Assembly: GCA_002424635.1 (NCBI GenBank)
Contig: DIKT01000039.1
Span: forward strand, 35,333 to 51,010
DNA length: 15,678 bases
Direction of reading: 5' to 3'
Source: Desulfobulbaceae bacterium UBA5611
GTDB lineage: Bacteria; Desulfobacterota; Desulfobulbia; Desulfobulbales; Desulfocapsaceae
In this document: in pieces, positions 1 through 7,962 of the stretch
How positions within the stretch are numbered: the first letter of the stretch is position 1
Layout: every line of letters starts with the position of its first letter
Made by a program: the position numbers and the translations under genes
Notes under the pieces: model-generated
Databases searched by the model: none
What the model saw: only the letters and a program-made list of their open reading frames with translations
Told to the model about the DNA's origin: nothing

Positions 1-561
1 GAGGCCTTTGATGTCAGACCGGAGGTCAAGGAACAGGTCAAATCGGTAGGAGCCAAATTTGTCGAAGTCCCCAGCAGTGAAAGCGGCGCCGGCGGCGGCG
101 GCTATGCCAAAGAGATGTCAGACGAATACAAACAGAAACAGGCGGACCTGATCAGCAAACATATTGCCAAGTCCGATGTCGTCATCCCCACCGCCCTGAT
201 CCCTGGGCGCAAGGCCCCCATTCTGATCAGCGAAGAACAGGTGGCCAGCATGAAACCAGGCTCGGTCATCGTTGATCTGGCCGCCGAAATGGGCGGCAAC
301 TGTGCCCTGACCCAGCCCGGCAAAACCATTGTCGCCCATGGCGTGACCATTGTCGGCCACAGCAATCTGCCGTCGACCATGTCATTTCATGCCAGCCAGA
401 TGTTTTCCCGCAATATCGAAAAATTCCTCCTACATCTCTGTGATGACAAGGGCTTCAAGATGAACATGGACGATGAAATCACCCGTGGTTCCCTGGTCAC
501 CAAAGGCGGCCAGATAATTCACGAGCTCACCAGCAAACTGATGGCTGACTCAAAAATATAA
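1..561 (+). CDS. pntA: NAD(P) transhydrogenase subunit alpha part 1, 3' end (partial)
   Basis: This is the C-terminal 186 residues of the soluble NAD(H)-binding domain I subunit of proton-translocating transhydrogenase; the reading frame is open from base 1, so the start lies outside the window. The visible part begins with AFDVRPEVKEQV, the end of the Rossmann beta strand with its acidic residue. It continues through SDVVIPTALIPGRKAP, VDLAAEMGGNCALT and the GHSNLPSTM segment, all characteristic of the family. The subunit passes hydride from NADH to NADP+ bound on PntB, driven by proton entry through the membrane part. It ends before any membrane helix, and the helices are on a separate gene 17 bases downstream. 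This is the split alpha-1/alpha-2/beta arrangement known from Rhodospirillum rubrum, unlike the fused E. coli PntA. An internal ATG at 115 is not a plausible start because the conserved domain extends upstream. Confidence 0.95.
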   Translation, partial: EAFDVRPEVKEQVKSVGAKFVEVPSSESGAGGGGYAKEMSDEYKQKQADLISKHIAKSDVVIPTALIPGRKAPILISEEQVASMKPGSVIVDLAAEMGGNCALTQPGKTIVAHGVTIVGHSNLPSTMSFHASQMFSRNIEKFLLHLCDDKGFKMNMDDEITRGSLVTKGGQIIHELTSKLMADSKI

Positions 562-578
562 AAGGAGATAAAAACAAG

Positions 579-863
579 ATGGATACAGGAACAATCATCA
601 TCGGCTTGACCATTTTTGTGCTTGCCTGTTTTGCCGGAGCAGAGCTGATCGCCAAAGTGCCGCCGACCCTGCATACCCCTCTGATGTCAGGATCAAATGC
701 CATCTCCGGGATCGCCATTGTAGGAGCTCTGCTGGCCACCGGCCATGCTGAAACACTCAACACCATCTCTTTTCTGGGCTTTCTGGCCGTTATCTTTGCT
801 TCCATCAACGTGGTGGGCGGCTATATGGTCACCAGACGGATGCTGCAGATGTTCAAGAAATAG
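579..863 (+). CDS. NAD(P) transhydrogenase subunit alpha part 2 (membrane)
   Basis: A 94-residue membrane protein matching the alpha-2 (PntAB-type) subunit, which supplies the N-terminal part of the proton-conducting domain II. Three hydrophobic segments are visible: about residues 5-22, 40-56 and 63-84. The stretch KVPPTLHTPLMSGSNAISGI between helices is a family hallmark, and the protein ends in a basic tail (RRMLQMFKK). A good Shine-Dalgarno (AAAGGAGAT at about 561-569) sits ahead of ATG 579. It lies 17 bases after the alpha-1 gene and about 150 bases before pntB, so it is almost certainly cotranscribed with both. The product assembles with alpha-1 and PntB in the inner membrane. Confidence 0.95.
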   Translation: MDTGTIIIGLTIFVLACFAGAELIAKVPPTLHTPLMSGSNAISGIAIVGALLATGHAETLNTISFLGFLAVIFASINVVGGYMVTRRMLQMFKK

Positions 864-1010
864 GACCGATAAATAATAACAGATATTCTGAATAAGGCCT
901 TGTCCTTGTCAGTTGCTAAGTTCAGTTCCATAAGCAGGCATCCTGCGGTCATTTGATATATTCTTGGCGCGGGCTGCTTTCATACCAACCACAGAAAAGT
1001 GTGTGAATCC

Positions 1011-2390
1011 ATGTCTAATCACAGCATTAATCTTGTTTATCTATTATCGGCCACGCTATTCATGCTGGGCATTAAATATCTGAGCTCTCCCAATACCGCC
1101 AAACAAGGCAATCTTCTGTCCATGTTCGGCATGGCCGCGGCCACCGGCATCACCCTGGCCACTCCCGGCCTGCATGGCTTCAATCTGATCATTATCGGCA
1201 TGTTTATCGGGACGGTCATCGGCGGCTATGCGGCCATCAAGGTCAAGATGACCTCCATGCCCGAGATGGTGGCCCTGTTCAACGGCTGCGGCGGCGCTGC
1301 CTCGGCTCTGGTCGCCATGGCTGAGTTTCAGGGGGTGGGCATAGGACTTAATTCCTTTACCTTGATCACTCTCATGCTGTCGATGATCATCGGCGGCCTG
1401 ACCTTTACCGGTTCTCTGATGGCCTATGCCAAACTGCAGGGCCTGATCTCCACCCGCCCCATCACCTATCCGGGGCAACAGTTTATCAATGGCGCTGTTC
1501 TGCTGGTCACGGTGGTCCTGTGCTGGTTTCTGTTCCAGGATCCGAGCAACATACTGGTCTTTTTCGCCATCCTGGCTTTAGCCCTGATCCTGGGTGTGCT
1601 GGCCGTTATTCCCATCGGCGGGGCCGATATGCCGGTTATCATCTGCCTGCTCAACTCCTATTCGGGTCTGGCCGTTTCCATGACCGGTTTTGCCTTGAAT
1701 AATAACGCCCTGATCATTACAGGCTCCCTGGTTGGGGCCTCCGGTATCTTCCTGACCAAGATCATGTGCGATGCCATGAACCGCTCCCTTGCCAATGTCC
1801 TGTTCAGCGCCTTTGGCAAGGTCGATGAATCGGCAGCCGATTCCGGAGAAGCGCAGACCGGCACAATGAAAGGCTTTGAGATCGAGGATGTGGCCACCAT
1901 TCTGGCCAATGCCGGCTCTCTGATCATTGTCCCCGGCTACGGCATGGCCGCCGCTCAGGCCCAGCACGCCACCCGCGAGCTCGGCGAATATCTGGGCGAA
2001 CAGGGCGTGGAAGTCCGTTACGCCATTCACCCGGTGGCCGGGCGGATGCCGGGCCATATGAATGTGCTGCTGGCTGAGGCCGATGTCCCCTATGAGCAGC
2101 TGTTTGCCCTGGAAGATATCAATGATGACTTTGACTCCACCGATGTGGTCCTGGTGATCGGCGCCAACGACGTGGTCAATCCGGCGGCCAAAACCAATCC
2201 CAACAGCCCTATCTATGGTATGCCGGTGCTGGATGTCGAAAAAGCGAGGACGGTTATTGTCCTCAAACGGTCCATGAGTGTGGGTTTTGCCGGCATTGAG
2301 AATGATCTCTTCTTCATGGAAAATACCATGATGCTCTTTGGCGATGCTAAATCCTCCCTGCAAAAGCTTGTTGCCAGCCTGAAGCAATAA
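1011..2390 (+). CDS. pntB: NAD(P) transhydrogenase subunit beta
   Basis: The beta subunit (459 residues from ATG 1011, close to the 462 of E. coli PntB) carries most of the membrane domain II and the NADP(H)-binding domain III. The first about 260 residues are a series of hydrophobic helices. After a linker, domain III shows GYGMAAAQAQ (from residue 309), HPVAGRMPGHMN (from 340), GANDVVNPAA (from 384) and KRSMSVGFAGIENDLF near the C-terminus, all NADP-site signatures. A GTG at 999 in the same frame would add four residues; ATG 1011 is preferred because MSNHSINLVYLLSAT looks like a typical PntB N-terminus, although neither start has a strong Shine-Dalgarno. The product forms the proton-driven NADPH-producing enzyme with the two alpha subunits upstream. 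Confidence 0.96.
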   Translation: MSNHSINLVYLLSATLFMLGIKYLSSPNTAKQGNLLSMFGMAAATGITLATPGLHGFNLIIIGMFIGTVIGGYAAIKVKMTSMPEMVALFNGCGGAASALVAMAEFQGVGIGLNSFTLITLMLSMIIGGLTFTGSLMAYAKLQGLISTRPITYPGQQFINGAVLLVTVVLCWFLFQDPSNILVFFAILALALILGVLAVIPIGGADMPVIICLLNSYSGLAVSMTGFALNNNALIITGSLVGASGIFLTKIMCDAMNRSLANVLFSAFGKVDESAADSGEAQTGTMKGFEIEDVATILANAGSLIIVPGYGMAAAQAQHATRELGEYLGEQGVEVRYAIHPVAGRMPGHMNVLLAEADVPYEQLFALEDINDDFDSTDVVLVIGANDVVNPAAKTNPNSPIYGMPVLDVEKARTVIVLKRSMSVGFAGIENDLFFMENTMMLFGDAKSSLQKLVASLKQ

Positions 2391-2408
2391 GGCTGCAAAG
2401 AGAGCCGG

Positions 2409-3491
2409 TTGGCACACCCAACTCCTCCTGCAGTACTGCGCCGACGTATAGCGGCCCTTGTTACGGCAAGGGCCGCTATGCAAAGCGGCGACACGGTCAT
2501 CGTCGCCGTCTCCGGCGGTCCTGATTCCGTTGCCCTACTCCATCTTCTCTGCTCCGCCCTGCCCCGCATCAAATTTATCGCCGTCTATGTCGATCACGGC
2601 CTGCGACCGGCTGAAACCGGCGCGGAGATTGAGCTGGTACAGGCTCTGGTCCGGCAGCTGCAGGCGGGATTTGAACGGATCAGCGTCGATGTTACCGCGG
2701 CCGCCCGAGAGAACAAAACTTCCATTGAAGAGACGGCCCGCATCCTGCGTTATCAGGCGCTCGAAACCATGCGTCGGCACTATCAGGCCACCGCCATTGC
2801 CGTGGCCCATACCGCCGATGATCAGGCCGAAGAGCTTTTAATCCGCCTCATCCGCGGCAGCGGCCTTAAAGGACTGGCCGGTATGCAATTTAAAAACGGC
2901 TGGCTCATAAGACCCCTGCTGCTTGAAAGCAAGGACACCTTGCTGCATTACCTGCAGGCCCAGCAGATTGCTTTCTGCATCGACAGCTCCAACCTGGAGC
3001 GCACCTATCTCCGCAACAGGGTACGCCTCGATCTCCTGCCTTATCTGCAGGAGCATTATAATAAATCCATCAAACAGACCCTGCTCCAGACCGCCCGGAT
3101 CCTGCAGGATGAAGAATTATTAATGGATGAGATGACGGATAAGGCCTGGCAGGAAGTGGTGCGGACAATGGCAATAGAGCCGGTGCCCTCTGCTGCCCCC
3201 TCTTATATCATTGAAATTGACACCAGAGAATTTAGCAAATACCACCTTGCCCTTAAACGCCGCCTTCTTGAAAAAGGCTGCTGGCAAATGAAGTCCCGCC
3301 CGCAATTCAGGCAGATAGAACTACTGCTCAATTTATTACAGACGGGCCGGACCGGAGCTGAGATCCATCTGAGCCAAGGACTACGGGTACACAAGACCCG
3401 CCAGAGCCTGGTCTTCAGTTATCCGCAGGGCAGAGGCAGTTATCGCGGTACCGTTAAAGCAGTCACTAAAGCTAATAATGATTTGAAATAG
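2409..3491 (+). CDS. tilS: tRNA(Ile)-lysidine synthase
   Basis: TilS uses ATP to join lysine to the wobble cytidine of the tRNA-Ile CAU anticodon, so that it reads AUA codons and is charged with isoleucine. The N-type ATP pyrophosphatase loop SGGPDS is at residues 35-40, followed by VDHGLR (61-66), RILRYQALE (111-119) and AHTADDQAEELLIRLIRGSG (133-152), all in family order. The C-terminal half diverges, but PQFRQIELLLNLLQTGRTGAEIHL matches the TilS C-terminal region. The length of 360 residues is on the short side, without the extended C-terminus of E. coli TilS. The start is a TTG with a weak AAGAGAG before it. The only in-frame ATG (2478) would leave just seven residues before the first strand, and the frame is closed upstream by the pntB stop, so TTG is the likely start. 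Confidence 0.93.
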   Translation: MAHPTPPAVLRRRIAALVTARAAMQSGDTVIVAVSGGPDSVALLHLLCSALPRIKFIAVYVDHGLRPAETGAEIELVQALVRQLQAGFERISVDVTAAARENKTSIEETARILRYQALETMRRHYQATAIAVAHTADDQAEELLIRLIRGSGLKGLAGMQFKNGWLIRPLLLESKDTLLHYLQAQQIAFCIDSSNLERTYLRNRVRLDLLPYLQEHYNKSIKQTLLQTARILQDEELLMDEMTDKAWQEVVRTMAIEPVPSAAPSYIIEIDTREFSKYHLALKRRLLEKGCWQMKSRPQFRQIELLLNLLQTGRTGAEIHLSQGLRVHKTRQSLVFSYPQGRGSYRGTVKAVTKANNDLK

Positions 3492-3763
3492 GGCATTGAT
3501 ATTAGAGAAGATATCTCTGGAAATGAATTGTTTTTGTTTGCTGCATAAGGTAATTTCAAAATAATTATGTGAGTTCAGTAATATACCTGCATATATTTAC
3601 CCATGTTCTTCGGTAATTGAATCTCTGCCGAACTTTGGATACCAGCTCATCTGGTGCATTTTATTCGTTGGCAATTACATATTAAGTCTCCATAACTTCA
3701 CTTACAGGCCCAGCAACAACTAATAACCTCACTGATAAATAACCAAGTTGATAGGAGTATGAT
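3492..3763. other. Intergenic gap, AT-rich, after tilS
   Basis: This AT-rich 272-base spacer holds no convincing gene and no GC-rich terminator hairpin after tilS. A sequence at 3551-3568 (TAATTTCAAAATAATTAT) resembles the left part of the palindrome found after the FadL gene at 5635-5656. The abrupt fall in GC after tilS marks the change from the housekeeping block to the looser region that follows. Confidence 0.5.
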
Positions 3764-4207
3764 ATGGATCAGTGCTGCCCATTAACAACCTGCCGTACTC
3801 AAGAGGCAATGTGCCGCTTGAATGCTCTGTTGATATTTTTCATAATGATCGGGAGCTTTTTTTATCCTCTGCTCATGCTGCTCTTATTTTTTGATTTTTT
3901 CATCAGAGGTTTTTTAAATCCCCAATATAGTATCCTGGTTAGCCTTAATAAACTTATTGTTACAGTTTTTCATATCCAATCAAAATCAGTTAATGCAGGA
4001 CCAAAAATATTTTCGGCCAAAATAGGATGGCTGGTTTCATTGCTCGCGTGCCTGTTTTTATTATTGAAAATTGATTTTGGTTTATATATATGCAGCTTTA
4101 TTTTACTGGTCTGTTCTTTCCTTGAGGCATTTTTTGGCTTTTGTGTGGGTTGTAACATATACGGATTTTTCTATTCAAAGCAACAACACTCCCATTTCCA
4201 AGGGTAG
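3764..4207 (+). CDS. DUF4395 family membrane protein
   Basis: A 147-residue inner-membrane protein with the signature of DUF4395. It opens with a Cys-Pro element (CCPLTTC, residues 4-10) and a conserved RLNA, then two hydrophobic stretches (about 21-49) ending in FFDFFIRGFL. The family-typical amphipathic link NAGPKIFSAKIGW is at 77-89, and two more helices end in LEAFFGFCVGCNIY (120-133). The paired cysteines of FCVGC and the N-terminal Cys residues recur in the family, whose function is unknown; a thiol or redox role is only a guess. The start is supported by TAGGAG seven bases ahead of ATG 3764. Its stop codon TAG (4205-4207) lies inside the Shine-Dalgarno of the downstream FadL gene, so the pair is probably translated from one mRNA. 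Confidence 0.85.
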   Translation: MDQCCPLTTCRTQEAMCRLNALLIFFIMIGSFFYPLLMLLLFFDFFIRGFLNPQYSILVSLNKLIVTVFHIQSKSVNAGPKIFSAKIGWLVSLLACLFLLLKIDFGLYICSFILLVCSFLEAFFGFCVGCNIYGFFYSKQQHSHFQG

Positions 4208-4210
4208 GAG
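4205..4210 (+). promoter_or_regulatory. Ribosome binding site overlapping a stop codon
   Basis: TAGGAG forms both the TAG stop of the DUF4395 gene and the Shine-Dalgarno for ATG 4218, with a 7-base spacer. It fixes the FadL start at 4218 rather than any upstream in-frame codon and suggests translational coupling. Confidence 0.7.
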
Positions 4211-4217
4211 ATCTTCC

Positions 4218-5591
4218 ATGAAGATAATAAAAATCGTTGTTTTGTTATTGGCCGCAACAGCGATGGTTTCGAATTTGGCGCATGCCACCAATGGCATGTT
4301 GATGGAAGGCTACGGGCCGATCTCAACCGCTATGGGTGGAGCTTATATGGCTTATGACAATGGTGCCGGGGCTATGGCCAATAACCCGGCAACGTTGGGT
4401 TTGATGGGTGAAGGAACCAGCCGCGCGGATGTGGCACTTGGTTTATTGTGTCCGGATGTAGTCGCCAGGCACCCGTCAATGCCTGATGCCGATTCCGATG
4501 GCACTGTTTATTATATGCCCGCTGCCGGTTGGGTGCAGAAACAGGAGCGGCTGGCCTTTGGCGTTGGAATGTTTATCCAGGGGGGCATGGGGACAGAATA
4601 TGAGGAATCGGATTGGGTAGGGGCTGGTTCAGGCTTGCCCACTCGCTCTGAAGTGGGAATGGGCAATGTTATCGTACCTGTTGCCTACGATATAACTCCC
4701 GATTTAACTATCGGCGGTTCCCTTGATTTCGTTTGGGGGTGGATGGGTTTTCAGATGGCGATGCCTGCCGGTCAAATGGGTGGGCTGGCGGCTAGTGGCA
4801 ATTTGACCGCTAGTGGTGCCGGGGCTCTTGGCCTTCCCGGCTTTCTGAGCGGAGTGACCAATATTGGCTACTTTGATTTTTCAGACACGGGCTCAACCGA
4901 AAATGCGGATGCTACCGGTTTGGCCGGCAAGCTGGGCATGACGTATAAGGTTCTCGAGAAGTTAACATTAGGCACGACATATCACTCCGAGTCAAGACTG
5001 GGGGATTTCAAGGCCAGTGGCGCGCAAATGCGCATGATTGATAATGCTGGCACCATGGGGGGCGCAGCAGGCACCACCTATACGCTCACGGGCGACATCA
5101 ACCTGGTGGATTTTCAATTTCCGGAAACATATGGTGCGGGTCTTGCCTACCAGGCAACAGATGACTTAATGCTGGTGGCGGACTACAAACGCATTGGCTG
5201 GGCCAGGGTCATGAAGGATTGTCATATCACCTTTTCCAGCACGGACCTGGGCGGTATCAATTTGGATATGAGGTTGCCGCAAAATTGGCAGGATCAGGAT
5301 GTGTTCAACTTCGGTTTAGCTTATCAAACAACCGTCGCATTAACCCTGCGCGCCGGCGTGAATCTGGCCAACAATCCGATTCCTGACAATACGGTCAGCC
5401 CATTGTTTCCGGCTATTGTGAAGCGTCATTATACTATTGGCGCCGGTTACGCCTTTTTCAAGAAGTCGGAAGTGAATGCCTCACTTGCTTATGTACCTAA
5501 AGTAACGTCAACCACTCCAGCAACATCAGGAGGTTACAGCATTGATCACAGCCAGCTAAACTGGCAGCTGATGTATACGTATCGTTTTTAA
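4218..5591 (+). CDS. FadL/OmpP1/TodX-family outer-membrane transport protein
   Basis: A 457-residue outer-membrane beta-barrel of the FadL family, which passes long-chain fatty acids or other hydrophobic compounds across the outer membrane. A signal peptide covers residues 1-23 and ends AHA before TNG. The mature N-terminus has the plug-domain signature NGMLMEGYGPISTAMGGAYMA followed by the NPA motif (56-58). The remainder alternates polar and hydrophobic residues like beta strands, and the protein ends YTYRF, the terminal aromatic expected of an outer-membrane barrel. The frame is open upstream to 4071, but those residues overlap the DUF4395 gene and have no ribosome site; ATG 4218 has TAGGAG. 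The real substrate cannot be told; hydrocarbon or aromatic uptake by TodX-like members is an alternative to fatty acids. Codon use looks less GC-biased than in the pnt block. Confidence 0.9.
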   Translation: MKIIKIVVLLLAATAMVSNLAHATNGMLMEGYGPISTAMGGAYMAYDNGAGAMANNPATLGLMGEGTSRADVALGLLCPDVVARHPSMPDADSDGTVYYMPAAGWVQKQERLAFGVGMFIQGGMGTEYEESDWVGAGSGLPTRSEVGMGNVIVPVAYDITPDLTIGGSLDFVWGWMGFQMAMPAGQMGGLAASGNLTASGAGALGLPGFLSGVTNIGYFDFSDTGSTENADATGLAGKLGMTYKVLEKLTLGTTYHSESRLGDFKASGAQMRMIDNAGTMGGAAGTTYTLTGDINLVDFQFPETYGAGLAYQATDDLMLVADYKRIGWARVMKDCHITFSSTDLGGINLDMRLPQNWQDQDVFNFGLAYQTTVALTLRAGVNLANNPIPDNTVSPLFPAIVKRHYTIGAGYAFFKKSEVNASLAYVPKVTSTTPATSGGYSIDHSQLNWQLMYTYRF

Positions 5592-5638
5592 AATCTGAAA
5601 ATTATCGTGGATTGCTTTGTTCAGCTCCATCATGTAAT

Positions 5639-5656
5639 TTCAAATAATTATTTGAA
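5639..5656. repeat. Perfect 18-base palindrome downstream of the FadL gene
   Basis: The two nine-base arms TTCAAATAA and TTATTTGAA meet without a spacer, 48 bases after the FadL stop and about 145 bases before the next start. There is no T-run of terminator type directly after it. It could be a protein-binding site or a weak AT-rich hairpin. Confidence 0.45.
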
Positions 5657-5799
5657 TACACTCAATAAATGGACCTGCCTTTAATCTTTCATAAAAAGTC
5701 ATAGGCAGACCAAAATATCCAGTCTTTTTCTGTCTATCACACTGTTATGCATCGCATCACAAACATTTGACACTTATTTAACGACCAAGAGGATATTCC

Positions 5800-6663
5800 T
5801 TGAAACTATTGAGTTCAGCGTTTAGCTGGAAGTACTCCAATTGGATTATAGCAATTCTCTTCGCCGCGAGCCTCACCATGTTAGGGATGAGCGTTGCCTT
5901 CGAAGAATCAAGACTGCTATTTATTTTCACTTACTTTTTTGTCAGCGGAACATTCTTATTTAGTCTTGTTTGCTGGATTACAAGCAAAAAAGTACACCAA
6001 TATAACCCCCAGAGTTGGAGTCGAAAAAAAAGAAAACGCGCAACTCAATTAGATGCCTATATATTTTATGCCTTAAAATTTGGTATTTCCGCTACAATTT
6101 TGTTAGGTCTTATACTCTCTATTGTCTTCGTTCGCTGGATAGACAACAAACATGAGTTATCGCAGTTGCGGGGTTGGCTCTATCCAGCCAACGATCCCTT
6201 GCCATTAACAAACGCTTGCAGCAAGATCATAACTGAGAACGGCTTGCTCGTCTTTTTTAACCACGAATGGGTGGGTGGTGGGGATCGATTTCCACACACT
6301 GTTCTAAGAGTGAAGGCTAAAGATATTATTACCCTAGATAGAAGGTCAGACGGATCAATAGGTATTTCTCTTGACGTCTTTGGAAAGGATGGGAAAATCA
6401 TTGCCAAAATTGAAAAGGGTAGATTCGCGATCAACCAAAACAACATCTTGGAGATGGTGCGGTCAGATAAAAACAGCCTACGCATAATTGATCAGACAGG
6501 GGCTCAGGTGCTAAGTATTCGGTATTTCAATCCGCAAGCCATATGGGTTGATGCTGTGCTTCACTATCCGGGCTATCCATACAAAATCGAAATGCGCGGG
6601 AGTGGATTGGAGGCTACCAATTGCGCCTACAATTCAGGCCGTGCCGACATCAGTATAGAGTGA
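5800..6663 (+). CDS. Hypothetical membrane protein with soluble C-terminal domain
   Basis: I do not recognise a named family. The 287-residue product has hydrophobic helices at about residues 14-34, 38-60 and 87-112. A strongly basic loop (SRKKRKR, 74-80) between the second and third should be cytoplasmic. After helix three comes a soluble domain of about 170 residues that begins LRGWLYPANDPLP and contains short beta-like strands: GLLVFF, HTVLRVKAKDIITLDRR, GISLDVFGKDGKIIAKIEKGRFAINQNN and SLRIIDQTGAQVLSIRYFNPQAI. Such strand and turn patterns suggest a beta-rich, possibly ligand-sensing, periplasmic domain; function is unknown. The start is TTG 5800, supported by AAGAGGA at 5787-5793 and because the first in-frame ATG (5878) would cut off part of helix one. 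It stands alone, with gaps of more than 200 bases on both sides. Confidence 0.8.
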   Translation: MKLLSSAFSWKYSNWIIAILFAASLTMLGMSVAFEESRLLFIFTYFFVSGTFLFSLVCWITSKKVHQYNPQSWSRKKRKRATQLDAYIFYALKFGISATILLGLILSIVFVRWIDNKHELSQLRGWLYPANDPLPLTNACSKIITENGLLVFFNHEWVGGGDRFPHTVLRVKAKDIITLDRRSDGSIGISLDVFGKDGKIIAKIEKGRFAINQNNILEMVRSDKNSLRIIDQTGAQVLSIRYFNPQAIWVDAVLHYPGYPYKIEMRGSGLEATNCAYNSGRADISIE

Positions 6664-6759
6664 GGCTTGGGATATCAGCTGACATAATACCTATTTTACT
6701 TACCAATTCTCACTCTTATTTCGTAGTGCCCTTTTAACATAGGAGCGTACAGGTCACAC

Positions 6760-6789
6760 TTGACATTTTGCCTTTCATGCCAATATTCA
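6760..6789 (+). promoter_or_regulatory. Possible sigma-70 promoter ahead of the M48 protease gene
   Basis: A consensus -35 TTGACA (6760-6765) is followed after 18 bases by a weak -10 candidate TATTCA (6784-6789). It lies about 130 bases before the ATG of the LoiP-like gene. The poor -10 makes this tentative. Confidence 0.25.
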
Positions 6790-6920
6790 GCAGGCTTGGC
6801 AGGAAAATCACGCGGCCATTATTTCGGGGCGGCATATATGCACAGGGACTCTCCCGGGAGTAGTGCGGATGATCACCGTCCTGGCCTGCAGGCAATTCAA
6901 CCTCTGATTTCTCTCTTTTT

Positions 6921-7772
6921 ATGCTCAAGCGTACTTTCATAATCCCCTATCTTCTCCTGCTTTGTTTGGCCGGATGTGACAATGTCGACCTCTTGCTGGT
7001 AACAGATGCAGGTGTTGATGCGGTCAAGGCTGTCACTCTTTCCGACGAAGCAGTGCAGGACATGGCCCAAACATCCTCGGCCTATGCTGACGGCCGGCAG
7101 AGCATCGCCCTTCCGGACAATACCCACGCGCAACGGCTCAAACGCCTGGTGGGCGAGCATCATCGGGAAGGCGGACTCGACTTCAACTACCGGGTCTATC
7201 TCGATAAGGAGGTCAACGCTTTTGCCATGGCGGACGGTACGATCCGCATATACAGCGGCCTCATGGATATGCTTGATGATGACGAGCTTCGTTTTGTGAT
7301 CGGCCACGAGATGGGGCACGTGGCCCTGAAGCATATCCACAAGCAACTGCGGTTGGCTTACGCCTCTAGTGCGGCGCGTAAAGCCATCGCCTCGGTTGAC
7401 AGTGCGGCCGGCGATATTGCCCGTTCGCAGCTGGGCAAATTGGTCCAGCTGCTGATGGGGGCGCAATTTTCACAGCTTGAGGAAAAAGAGGCGGATGACT
7501 ACGGTCTTAAGTTCCTGCAGGAGAAGGGATATGCCCCTGAGGCCGCGGTTTCGGCCCTGAATAAACTGGCCACGCTCGGCAACGGCCATTCCTTTCTCTC
7601 AAGCCATCCGGCCCCCGGCGCCAGGGCGAAAAGGCTCACCCTGCAGCTGGCAGGAAAAGCAGAGAGCATGGAAGAACAAAAGCAGGGCCTGCTCCAGAAA
7701 AGCAAACAATTGCTGATCCTCGCCTATGCCAAACTGCAAAGCATTATCCAATGGCTGAAAGGCTTCCTGTAA
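6921..7772 (+). CDS. M48-family lipoprotein metalloprotease, LoiP-like
   Basis: A 283-residue periplasmic zinc protease resembling E. coli LoiP (YggG), which is anchored in the outer membrane and takes part in envelope protein quality control. The N-terminal signal ends in a lipobox L16-A17-G18-C19. The LoiP-like features are DAxxAxxLSD near residue 40, NYRVYLDKEVNAFAMADGTIRIYSGLMDML (89-118), the zinc motif HEMGH (129-133), SQFSQ-like QFSQLEEKEADDYG with the third ligand E190, and HPAPGARAKRL (229-239). A lysine- and glutamine-rich tail of about 37 residues after 246, probably helical, goes beyond E. coli LoiP (252 residues). The ATG follows a pyrimidine-rich stretch with no Shine-Dalgarno. 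The upstream in-frame TGA at 6870 leaves no other start codon, so the weak ribosome site seems real. Confidence 0.9.
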   Translation: MLKRTFIIPYLLLLCLAGCDNVDLLLVTDAGVDAVKAVTLSDEAVQDMAQTSSAYADGRQSIALPDNTHAQRLKRLVGEHHREGGLDFNYRVYLDKEVNAFAMADGTIRIYSGLMDMLDDDELRFVIGHEMGHVALKHIHKQLRLAYASSAARKAIASVDSAAGDIARSQLGKLVQLLMGAQFSQLEEKEADDYGLKFLQEKGYAPEAAVSALNKLATLGNGHSFLSSHPAPGARAKRLTLQLAGKAESMEEQKQGLLQKSKQLLILAYAKLQSIIQWLKGFL

Positions 7773-7843
7773 GTACGCGCTCGGTTTGTCCCCGTTCCTG
7801 CTCCCTTAGGAAATTCATCTTTTTTACTCCTGTTTTTTTTAAA

Positions 7844-7871
7844 GAGCTCCGCAGAAAGAGACTACTTATCA
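7844..7871. repeat. Direct repeat copy 1 between the protease and cyclase genes
   Basis: The core matches 7963-7990 at 25 of 28 positions; both share GACTACTTATCA and are preceded by a T-run. Weaker similarity continues for about 40 bases (CTTGCGAAAG..TCTTCAA against CTTGTGGGAC..CTTTCAA), giving a unit of roughly 75-80 bases at a spacing of 119. Confidence 0.65.
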
Positions 7872-7962
7872 TCTTGTTTCATCGTTAAATACTTGCGAAA
7901 GCTGTCTTCAAAAGGTAATTTTGAGGCATCGAATCGGATGGCTCTTTGGCAAGTTTTTTTAG

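Noticed and set aside
999..1010. GTG start for pntB four codons upstream
   Set aside because: Adds only VCES-like residues and has no better ribosome site than ATG 1011; kept only as an alternative.
1578..2483. Minus-strand open frame of 301 codons opposite pntB
   Set aside because: The plus strand has full PntB domain III motifs; the minus translation is a His/Gly/Gln-rich shadow of a GC-rich gene.
5767..5772. Consensus -35 TTGACA just upstream of the TTG-started gene
   Set aside because: A -10 at normal distance would fall at or beyond the ribosome site, leaving almost no leader, so it is unlikely to drive this gene.
6734..6942. Short open frames on both strands ahead of the LoiP-like gene
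   Set aside because: They lack ribosome sites and overlap each other and the likely leader of the protease gene.
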